Shown piece by piece: positions 1-6,508 of a DNA stretch of 33,978 bases. The notes under the pieces are model-generated. The model ran no database searches. It saw only the letters and a program-made list of their open reading frames with translations, and was not told where the DNA came from. Every line of letters begins with the position of its first letter. Within the stretch, counting starts at the first letter, position 1. The stretch covers positions 1 through 33,978 of the forward strand of contig NZ_GL882514.1 of the NCBI RefSeq assembly GCF_000195595.1. The letters run 5' to 3'. Both the position numbers and the translations under genes were made by a program. The stretch comes from Actinomyces sp. oral taxon 170 str. F0386 (lineage in GTDB: Bacteria; Actinomycetota; Actinomycetes; Actinomycetales; Actinomycetaceae).

Positions 1-1
1 C

Positions 2-212
2 GGATCATCCCCGCTCGCGCGGGGTTTACTAGGCAGTACCGGGACATGCAGGCGACCGTGGAGGATCATCCCCGCTCGCGCGGGGTTTACGCGAAGCGCT
101 TGCGGCCCTCGAAACCGGGGGCCGGATCATCCCCGCTCGCGCGGGGTTTACTCCCAGACACCCTGGATCCCAGGGATCAAGTTGGGATCATCCCCGCTCG
201 CGCGGGGTTTAC
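2..212 (-). CRISPR. Type I-E CRISPR array, leader-proximal end, continuing past the left edge
   Basis: Four identical 28-nt repeats lie at 2-29, 63-90, 124-151 and 185-212, separated by three different 33-nt spacers (30-62, 91-123, 152-184), a constant 61-nt period. On the minus strand each repeat starts GTAAAC, has the stem CCCCGC with loop GCGA and stem GCGGGG, and ends ATGATCC, as known for type I-E repeats processed by Cas6e. Transcription is therefore on the minus strand, away from cas2, and the spacer at 152-184 would be the newest. Base 1 belongs to a further spacer, so the array continues outside the window. All four repeats match exactly, as expected at the young end. The spacer bases next to the ATGATCC end differ (G, T, G, C on the minus strand). 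Confidence 0.98.
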
Positions 213-268
213 ACTTGAGGATCCTTGGAATCCCAACGATGAGTCACCCTACCAGACCGCGTTTACCT
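213..268 (-). promoter_or_regulatory. CRISPR leader
   Basis: Only 56 nt separate the cas2 stop from the first repeat, so the leader is short or extends into the 3' end of cas2. On the minus strand it holds TAGGGT (plus 246-251), which fits the actinobacterial TANNNT -10 pattern and would start transcription about 25-30 nt before the first repeat. No convincing -35 is seen. The repeat's first hexamer GTAAAC recurs at plus 261-266. The leader role is inferred from position between cas2 and the array. Confidence 0.6.
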
Positions 269-661
269 TCACTGCTGACCTAGCGCTCGCTCCGCAGAGT
301 TCCGATAGCGCCGCCGTCGCGCAGCGATCGACCAGGACTCCTTCGGAGGCCTGACGGCGCCGGGGATCGCCTGTGATCCCTCGATCTGCCGGTACGGGGT
401 ACGCATGACGAGGCACCCTTCGATATCGACCGGTTCACGCTCGTGCCCCAAAGAGGCGATCTCGAACCGCTGCTCGGATCGCACCGACCAGATCAGCAGT
501 GCACGACCGTCCCCGATGTATGCGCGAACCAACTCCCACAGCTGCTCTCGTACTCGAGCTGAAACATGCCCGGCGAAGACCCCAGGAGAGACCTCCAACA
601 ACCAGCGAGTCATGGAGCCCCGCAACGAGGCAGGGGCGGCAGACAGAACTAGAACTACCAT
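269..661 (-). CDS. cas2: CRISPR-associated endonuclease Cas2, type I-E
   Basis: Cas2 dimers bridge two Cas1 dimers in the spacer-acquisition integrase. The start MVVLVLSAAP, the segment MTRWLLEVSPGVFAG, then VSARVREQLW and WSVRSEQRFE align in order with E. coli Cas2 (CT1978-type, specific to I-E systems). The ATG at 661 overlaps the last 7 nt of cas1, supporting translational coupling. A longer open frame upstream reads through cas1 and is not likely to be used. The protein is 130 residues, against about 95-120 in the family; the extra length is a basic C-terminal tail (around residues 90-130, with a RRRRYRN patch) after the conserved PYR. The stop lies only 56 nt from the array. Confidence 0.93.
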   Translation of the reverse strand: MVVLVLSAAPASLRGSMTRWLLEVSPGVFAGHVSARVREQLWELVRAYIGDGRALLIWSVRSEQRFEIASLGHEREPVDIEGCLVMRTPYRQIEGSQAIPGAVRPPKESWSIAARRRRYRNSAERALGQQ

Positions 662-1593
662 CCTCCCGCATCCTCTCCAGCGTAGTTCGATCCGCCGGCC
701 ACAGCACGCTGCTGGTAGTCCCACAAGGAGACGACGTTGACGCTCATATCCTCCAGATCATCAACCTCAAGCAGGCGGTAAATATCTTTGACCGTCCGCT
801 CGATGACCCTGAGCTCGAAGACCTTGTCCCGAACACGCCGTCGCGTGGTCCCAGTGAGGTCATCCATCCCCTCGGAGACGACATCGAAGGCGATGGGAAT
901 CGTTGTTTCCGCCTTGTACAGGTCGGCGACGTCGTAGACGAAGGAGCGCTCGTGGCCCGTGTGAACGAAGCCGAGTCCCGGAGAGCACCCCAGGGAGACA
1001 ATCACTCCGTGAACGACGCCGTACAGGGCTGCGTGCGCAGCTGAAAGCGCCTGGTTGATCGGATCCGATGCCTCGAAGTCATCAGGACGATAGTCGCGTC
1101 GGGTCCAGGGAACCCCAGTGCGCCTTGAGTTCTCGCGGTACACCTCGCGGACCCGAGTGCCTTCCCGGCCTCTGAGCTGCTGCATGGTGAGCCCATCGAC
1201 ATCTTCGCCGCTGAAGCGCATGCAGTACATCTCGCGCGCCACCCGCAGTCGTTTCTGGGGAGAGGAGACCCTGGCCGCTTGCTCCACCAGCAGGCGGGTG
1301 GATGTCGCCAGCGATCGGCCGTGCGCGTAGTAGCGCACGCCGCGTTCACCGACCCAGACCGCCGTCGTCCCGCACTCGCCCAGCAGGCTCATCGCCTGGT
1401 GACTGACCGACGTTCCCGGACCGAGGAAGACCGATATCAGAGAGGCAGCGGGGACGCGGATGGTGCCCTGGTCGTTGCGCGCGGTCAGGGCACCATCCTC
1501 CCGGTGCACCACGCAGTGCTCCAGGTAGAGAAAGGACATCCGGTCCTGGACACGGGGCAGCGCCGTCACCGGAACCGGCAGCATTCTGACCAT
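655..1593 (-). CDS. cas1: CRISPR-associated endonuclease/integrase Cas1, type I-E
   Basis: Cas1 is the catalytic subunit that inserts new spacers at the leader end of the array. The 312-residue protein has the expected acidic and histidine ligands: E144 in RGREGTRVREVY, H211 in GFVHTG, and D221/D224 in FVYDVADLYK. These match E141, H208, D218 and D221 of E. coli Cas1. The N-terminal beta domain is at about 1-95 and the alpha-helical catalytic domain follows. The ATG at 1593 is 2 nt after the cas6e stop and has AGGA upstream; an in-frame ATG at 1584 is an alternative. The gene overlaps cas2 by 7 nt. All catalytic residues are present, so acquisition is probably functional. Confidence 0.97.
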   Translation of the reverse strand: MVRMLPVPVTALPRVQDRMSFLYLEHCVVHREDGALTARNDQGTIRVPAASLISVFLGPGTSVSHQAMSLLGECGTTAVWVGERGVRYYAHGRSLATSTRLLVEQAARVSSPQKRLRVAREMYCMRFSGEDVDGLTMQQLRGREGTRVREVYRENSRRTGVPWTRRDYRPDDFEASDPINQALSAAHAALYGVVHGVIVSLGCSPGLGFVHTGHERSFVYDVADLYKAETTIPIAFDVVSEGMDDLTGTTRRRVRDKVFELRVIERTVKDIYRLLEVDDLEDMSVNVVSLWDYQQRAVAGGSNYAGEDAGGW

Positions 1594-1595
1594 TG

Positions 1596-2282
1596 TCAGT
1601 CCTGTCGCACCCGGGCGAGCGTCATGAGCCCACAGCCGTAGGCCTTGGACCGGCCGATCCCGGCGATGAGCGCGCGGCGCAGGGGCTCAGGATCAGTGAC
1701 ACGCAGAACGCCTTCGTAGACGGTGCGGTTGATGGTCACGCGGTCGTATCCTACACCCCCTGGTCTCCGCCGGTTGAAAACAGGACGCTCCCGGTACGCG
1801 ACCAAGACGGCCTCCTCAGTCCCCTCACCATCAGCATGGTCCACGGGCATGAGCTCGAAGCCGAACCGTGGGACGCGGTCCATGAGCCACTGTCGCTGCT
1901 GTTCAACGGTCACGTGTCCGTAGCGCTGTCCGCGCGCTCCTGGGCCCCGAGAAGCCGAGTGGGACGGGTTCGCCGCGAGGCGGAAGGCCCACAGCTGCCC
2001 GGCATCCAGCGAGGCGAGGAATGGGGAGTAATCCAGGGTCCGCGCCTGGGTGCCGGCCGTCCCCGCCTCTGCGACGAGCTGAGAGCAGTCAGGTTCTAAT
2101 GGCGACAGTATGTACAGGGCCGTTGTCATGCCTCGGTCGACCCGCCACAGGACGCGTCCAGGCCCGTTCCCGTCATGACCTCCGGTGGCGCTCATGACGA
2201 CGGCGTGCATGGCCTGAGGCGACCCCAGATACTTGCGCGCAAGGCGGCGCTCCGGGGCCAGATCGATCTTCGTTAGGAACAC
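1596..2282 (-). CDS. cas6e: Cas6e (Cse3/CasE) crRNA-processing endoribonuclease
   Basis: Cas6e cuts the pre-crRNA just 3' of the repeat hairpin and stays bound in Cascade. The 228-residue protein starts MFLTKIDLAPERR, has a histidine at position 26 in the place of the known Cas6e general base, and ends with the glycine-rich loop GIGRSKAYGCGL typical of the second ferredoxin-like fold. The Cse3-like segment LDYSPFLASLDAGQLWAFRLAANP is in the middle. The start overlaps the cas5e 3' end by 10 nt, so the two are probably translationally coupled. The target hairpin (CCCCGC/GCGGGG) is present in the adjacent array. Confidence 0.94.
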   Translation of the reverse strand: MFLTKIDLAPERRLARKYLGSPQAMHAVVMSATGGHDGNGPGRVLWRVDRGMTTALYILSPLEPDCSQLVAEAGTAGTQARTLDYSPFLASLDAGQLWAFRLAANPSHSASRGPGARGQRYGHVTVEQQRQWLMDRVPRFGFELMPVDHADGEGTEEAVLVAYRERPVFNRRRPGGVGYDRVTINRTVYEGVLRVTDPEPLRRALIAGIGRSKAYGCGLMTLARVRQD

Positions 2283-2989
2283 TGGTTCGCCTCCTCCAGC
2301 ACAAGCATGGGATCATGCGCGTCCGCTTTAGGCACACCGACCTGCACCATGAGCCGTTCAACCTGGCGGAAGTCGTAGTCGCGGCGTCGCGGATCGAAGG
2401 AAACCGGTACATCACGACTGCCGCGGGCCGAACCCCGCTCCCCTACGGGTACGGCCTCCTGGTCGAGCAGCAGCTCCGCGTCGAAGACACGGCTGCGATG
2501 CCGTTTCTGGAACCACGGTGAAGCGAGCCAGGGCTCGGTCCGAAGCACATCGAGCAGCGCCGCGTCCCGAAGGCCCAGGGACACGGGAGGCGTCGGCGGG
2601 CAGGAGCGCCTCCCGAGGTATAGCGGGAAAGCCGGATGGTGGAGCGCCTCGTCAATGCCCTCCAGGAGGGGACGATCACCTTCGATACCTGCGAGGAAGA
2701 CGGCGTCGGCGAGGTAGTACCGGTTCGACAGAGGCATGGAGTCCTTGCCGTCAAGCGAGCGTGCCGTGTGGAAGTCCCTGATGACTCGACCGGGCTGGTC
2801 CTTGCGCACCCCGAACCGCAGGGACAAGAGGTCCTCGATCGGGTCTGTCCGGCGACGGCCGATTGCGGCCGACAGCATGCCGATGATGCCGCTCCTGGTC
2901 GGCGCGAGCTCGGTGGAGCGGACGGTGAAGCGAGATTTCACCCCCCAGGCCTGTAAAGGTCCTGCGAGTCGCAGGAGGAGGACGGTCAT
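2273..2989 (-). CDS. cas5e: Cascade subunit Cas5e (CasD)
   Basis: Cas5e caps the 5' handle of the crRNA in Cascade. The 238-residue product begins MTVLLLRLAGPLQAWG, the hallmark N-terminus of Cas5e, followed by STELAPTRSGIIGMLSAAIGR, which also fits the family, and later PLYLGRRSCPP. Its ATG overlaps the cas7e stop by one base (TGATG) and its end overlaps cas6e by 10 nt. Length matches the family (about 220-250). No missing segment is seen. Confidence 0.95.
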   Translation of the reverse strand: MTVLLLRLAGPLQAWGVKSRFTVRSTELAPTRSGIIGMLSAAIGRRRTDPIEDLLSLRFGVRKDQPGRVIRDFHTARSLDGKDSMPLSNRYYLADAVFLAGIEGDRPLLEGIDEALHHPAFPLYLGRRSCPPTPPVSLGLRDAALLDVLRTEPWLASPWFQKRHRSRVFDAELLLDQEAVPVGERGSARGSRDVPVSFDPRRRDYDFRQVERLMVQVGVPKADAHDPMLVLEEANQCS

Positions 2990-4116
2990 CAGGCTCGCTC
3001 CTCACGGCTCGCTCGGGGAGCCACAACCTGACGGACCCGGTCAGGTAGGTCGGCGAAGGACACGCGCTCACCAAACGAGGAGACGGCATCTGAGTCCTTG
3101 AGAGCGACGACGAAGCTGCTCAGCGGCGTCACCCCGTAGTTCTTCTCGATCGTCTCGGCGTACTGAGCGAGCGCCTCCACTGAACGGTCGACGTAACCGG
3201 TGCCGGAGGCCTCCGGCACCGGTTCCTCGAAGGCACCGACGAGGGAAACAGGTTGGTCGTCACGGATAGAAACAACGATGGTTTCCGGGAGGGTCCGGTT
3301 GGCGAACGTGTTCTGCTTCCCGGTGGGCATCGACAGGCAGAATCCCTTGATGAAGACCTCAAGCGCTCGCAGTGCCGCGTCGCCGTCCCCGAGGTTCTCG
3401 ACCAGCATGTCAAGATTGACGGTGGCATAGCGGTACATGGTGGCCGAGGAGAACTCGACCGTGCCCATCATTCCGGCGCCGGCGTCCTCCTCCTCTGATC
3501 GGCTCTTCTCATCGTCGACGGCGGTGAAGAAGTCGTACTCGTTCTCAGCTGCGTGCGTGGAGATGGCATGGGCCACTTGGCAGGCGGCATCAACGTTGAG
3601 GTCGGTGTCATCGGCGACCATGCGTCCAAACAGTGCGATATCGACGGCGTGCGCCTCCTTGAAGATCTTCTTGACTGTTTTGGCGTCAAGCGCTTCACCG
3701 TCACGGGCTGAGGTAACAGCCAGCTCGGCCAGGCGCGCGATCTGGCTGGTGGACAGGAACAGGAGGTAGCCGGACTCCTGAGTCCCGTCTTTCTTGCCGC
3801 GCGGAGGTGAGAGCTTGATCTTGGCCGCCTTGAACACTCCCTCGGCGAGCGTGGTGGCGTTCTCCGCGAGCTCAGGTGCACCCTTCGCAATTGCCGCGGC
3901 CAGCACCTCGACGACTCGCTTCGTGCGTACGCCGACGTCATCGGCGTCCAACAGGTCATTGAAGTACAGACGCGTTGCTCGTTTCCAGGACTGGCTGGAG
4001 ACCCGCAGACGGCGGACGCCGCCGTAAACAGCGGATTTGGGTGAGCCCGAGTCGTCTCGGTTGACGCAGGAGGGCGGAAGGTTCTGGATGATGTGAATAT
4101 CGATGTAGGTGCTCAT
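2989..4116 (-). CDS. cas7e: Cascade backbone subunit Cas7e (Cse4/CasC)
   Basis: Six copies of Cas7e form the crRNA-binding backbone of Cascade. The 375-residue protein opens MSTYIDIHIIQNLPPSCVNR and continues with RRLRVSSQSWKRATR, both very characteristic of the CasC/DevR-type fold. The C-terminal half has LPTGKQNTFANRTLP-like sequence (SMPTGKQNTFANR). The gene starts 2 nt after cse2 and shares one base with cas5e. Family length is about 340-380 residues, so this looks complete. Confidence 0.96.
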   Translation of the reverse strand: MSTYIDIHIIQNLPPSCVNRDDSGSPKSAVYGGVRRLRVSSQSWKRATRLYFNDLLDADDVGVRTKRVVEVLAAAIAKGAPELAENATTLAEGVFKAAKIKLSPPRGKKDGTQESGYLLFLSTSQIARLAELAVTSARDGEALDAKTVKKIFKEAHAVDIALFGRMVADDTDLNVDAACQVAHAISTHAAENEYDFFTAVDDEKSRSEEEDAGAGMMGTVEFSSATMYRYATVNLDMLVENLGDGDAALRALEVFIKGFCLSMPTGKQNTFANRTLPETIVVSIRDDQPVSLVGAFEEPVPEASGTGYVDRSVEALAQYAETIEKNYGVTPLSSFVVALKDSDAVSSFGERVSFADLPDRVRQVVAPRASREERA

Positions 4117-4118
4117 TG

Positions 4119-4847
4119 TCAGTTCTCCAGGGTTGGCGCGGTTATCGTTGAGTTGGTTGCAGATGCCGGGGTGACATCGTCGGAAGAGGCTGGGGATTCG
4201 GCAGATAGGAACTGGTACTCCCGTGACCAGGTCAGGCGAACCCTTCTGGCTCCGCCCGGTTGCTGGAAATGAAGGATGTCGTCTGCGAGCATGGCGTGAT
4301 CCAAGGTGATGCTCCGGGCTCGGAGCATCGAGATGAAGCCCCGCAGGTGGTGGCGCAGCTCGGTGACGGTCGTCGAGGTGACCAGGGCGTTGAAGCGCGC
4401 CCGGGCCGAGGGGTTCTCGTCGTCCGGTGGACCGATCAGGCTGCGAGCGGCATAACCGAGCCCTCTTCCGTGCACGAACATGGGCTCGGTCCGTGACTGC
4501 TGGTGCACGGCATAGAGCGTCATGGCGGTATGGACGGCGGTCTCCTCCCAGGTAGGGGAGTCACCCGCATAATCGGGAACGTGGACGCTTGTGAGCTCCC
4601 AGATCTCGGGGAGCTCTCCGGGCGGCCTGTTCGCGCCCTTGCGCAGAGCGGCCAACTCGCCGCGTGCTCGAGCCTCATTGCGCCGATAGCGGGCCTGCAG
4701 GCCTTCCTGCCCTTTCGTTCCACCAATGCGCTGGTCGACGAGGCGGCCGGCGTTCTCCTCCAGCCGCGGACGGTAGCGCCGCTGGCGTGCTCCGGGCAGT
4801 ACTGCTTCTGCAGGGGTGGCGTGTGTACTGGTATCCGACACAGTCAT
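4119..4847 (-). CDS. cse2: Cascade small subunit Cse2 (CasB)
   Basis: Cse2 dimerises along the belly of Cascade and stabilises the R-loop. This 242-residue protein has the Cse2 pattern LAALRKGANRPPGELPEIWEL, the aromatic/helical segment TAMTLYAVHQQS and a C-terminal arginine-rich stretch around GGARRVRLTWSREY. The start overlaps the cse1 stop by 4 nt (ATGA). A Ser/Thr/Pro-rich, probably disordered tail follows residue 215 or so, making it longer than the roughly 160-200 residues of many homologues. Identification rests on both motifs and position between cse1 and cas7e. Confidence 0.92.
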   Translation of the reverse strand: MTVSDTSTHATPAEAVLPGARQRRYRPRLEENAGRLVDQRIGGTKGQEGLQARYRRNEARARGELAALRKGANRPPGELPEIWELTSVHVPDYAGDSPTWEETAVHTAMTLYAVHQQSRTEPMFVHGRGLGYAARSLIGPPDDENPSARARFNALVTSTTVTELRHHLRGFISMLRARSITLDHAMLADDILHFQQPGGARRVRLTWSREYQFLSAESPASSDDVTPASATNSTITAPTLEN

Positions 4848-6508
4848 GCCGGTGTCCTTTCCTCATTCTTATTGTTCTCAGCGATACTGTCTTGCTGCAC
4901 AGGTGCCGGTACGGCCACGTTTAGAGCACGGCGGAAGAAGAACAACGCCTTGCCGACGTCCATCCGTCCCTTCCCCTCTCCACGCCCGGCGAAGGCGGTA
5001 TCAGGCACGGCGGATGCCAGCGCCTCCTGCTGCTCCCATGCCTCGGAGTGCAGCAGCCTGCGCCACTGGTCGCGCGCCCTGACCGGGTCCGCTTCGTCGA
5101 GGGAGGCGAGCCATCGGGGGAAACGCTCATCAATGACCTGGTAGAAGGATTCACTGGAGTGCTTGCGAGCAGCCGACGCCGTATCCGGGCTCCCACCGCG
5201 AGCACGGTCCAGGTTCCCGGCCAGGTTCCGCAGTGCGGAGGCGACCTGCTCCGTCTCCTCCATGGCGTCGTGCACAACGGCGAGCAGTCGCGTGTTCTCG
5301 GGGTCGAGTAGGCCGGCGGGCAGGGGGAGGACGTCGTCAACGAGCTCGGAGACAGTTGACTCGTTATTTCCGTACTCGATGCCGACGGCACGTAAAGGAA
5401 TGAGACCACCTGCAGGCACGATTCTGCGGCGCATGAGCTCCTGATAGAAGGAGACGACACCGGGGGAACGGTATTGCGTCACTGTCCCTGCACCTTTAAC
5501 CGTGACCTTCGGGCTCAACTGAGCCACAACGGTTGACAGCCCCCGCCAGAATGCCCGGTCTGTCGGCAACTTGCGCGGCATGTAGACGGGCGTTTTGAAC
5601 TTCTTGGTCTGAGGTTCGGAGTAGCGCCATGCGGTCATCGGTTCCACCAGATACCGGTTCTGAGGTGTTGCCTTATCTCCATTTCCGAGGAAAAGACTGG
5701 TGACGCCCGCATCATCACCGTGCAGCAGCACGCGGCGCGTCTGCCACGTATAGCAGGAAACAGGTCCTGTAGGTTCCAGGTCGTGGGAACCCGCCGGACC
5801 GTCATTCTCGCGCTCCCACGGAGCAAGATCCTGCTCCGGATCGACGTCGACCAGATCAGGGAGGTTCTCGCAGACGGCAGTGTTGAGGAGCAGCGTCCGT
5901 TCCAGGCTTTCGCCCGTCACGGTCACGGTGCCGATCTGCCCTGTCCACCCAGGGCCGATTGGGTACCCCTTTCCTCTCTTGACCGAAGGGTCTCCGACGG
6001 CTCCGGAGCGGATACCGGACGGGTCGAAGGCATGAACGTGCACCAGCCATCTGGCTGCCTCCGCCCAGCCGATGGATTCCAATCCTCGAGCCATACGAGT
6101 CGTGAAGAAGGGGTTACCGTTGGGAACGTCCGCAATGAGGGACTCCAACCCCGAAGTCTTGCCTGATGCCGCATGGATGCCCGCAACCTGGAAGAAGGGA
6201 CGGTCCGGGTCGCGCAGGTCGAAGCGCTCCCGGTAGCGCTCGAGATAGTCGATGACGTCCCGCCCCAGGTGCTCGGCCTCCCAGTACTCCCTCCAGGTGT
6301 CCAGGTCCTCCGGCCCATCCATGGCACGGTGGCAGATGGCCAGCAGCAGGCGCAGGATGGCCACGTCCTGGCTGGCGATCTCTCCGTGGATCCCGGCGAT
6401 GTCCGTCGCCTCCCGGAACAGGGTGAGGAGGGAGACCTCATCGGGGGCTCCGTCGAGCCGGCTCACCCGGATCCAGGGCTCGTCGAGAAGATTGAAACGC
6501 TGCGTCAT
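4844..6508 (-). CDS. cse1: Cascade large subunit Cse1 (Cas8e/CasA)
   Basis: Cse1 recognises the PAM and recruits Cas3. The product is 554 residues from the ATG at 6508, starting MTQRFNLLDEPWIRV, the conserved Cse1 N-terminus. The open frame extends upstream to 6646, but that extension runs back through cas3 and has no family similarity. The ATG overlaps the cas3 stop (ATGA, 4 nt), and the gene's own stop overlaps cse2 in the same way. The segments ADVPNGNPFFTTR and YTWQTRRVLLHGDD are Cse1-like, and the C-terminal part is helix-rich. Length is normal for the family (about 500-560). Confidence 0.95.
   Translation of the reverse strand: MTQRFNLLDEPWIRVSRLDGAPDEVSLLTLFREATDIAGIHGEIASQDVAILRLLLAICHRAMDGPEDLDTWREYWEAEHLGRDVIDYLERYRERFDLRDPDRPFFQVAGIHAASGKTSGLESLIADVPNGNPFFTTRMARGLESIGWAEAARWLVHVHAFDPSGIRSGAVGDPSVKRGKGYPIGPGWTGQIGTVTVTGESLERTLLLNTAVCENLPDLVDVDPEQDLAPWERENDGPAGSHDLEPTGPVSCYTWQTRRVLLHGDDAGVTSLFLGNGDKATPQNRYLVEPMTAWRYSEPQTKKFKTPVYMPRKLPTDRAFWRGLSTVVAQLSPKVTVKGAGTVTQYRSPGVVSFYQELMRRRIVPAGGLIPLRAVGIEYGNNESTVSELVDDVLPLPAGLLDPENTRLLAVVHDAMEETEQVASALRNLAGNLDRARGGSPDTASAARKHSSESFYQVIDERFPRWLASLDEADPVRARDQWRRLLHSEAWEQQEALASAVPDTAFAGRGEGKGRMDVGKALFFFRRALNVAVPAPVQQDSIAENNKNEERTPA

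Noticed and set aside
239-266. A fifth, degenerate CRISPR repeat
   Set aside because: Only about 12 of 28 bases match, mostly the GTTTAC end, and the spacing is 54 and not 61 nt.
46-354. Open frame of 102 codons on the plus strand across the CRISPR array
   Set aside because: It is made of the 61-nt repeat-spacer period and runs antisense to the leader and cas2; no RBS.
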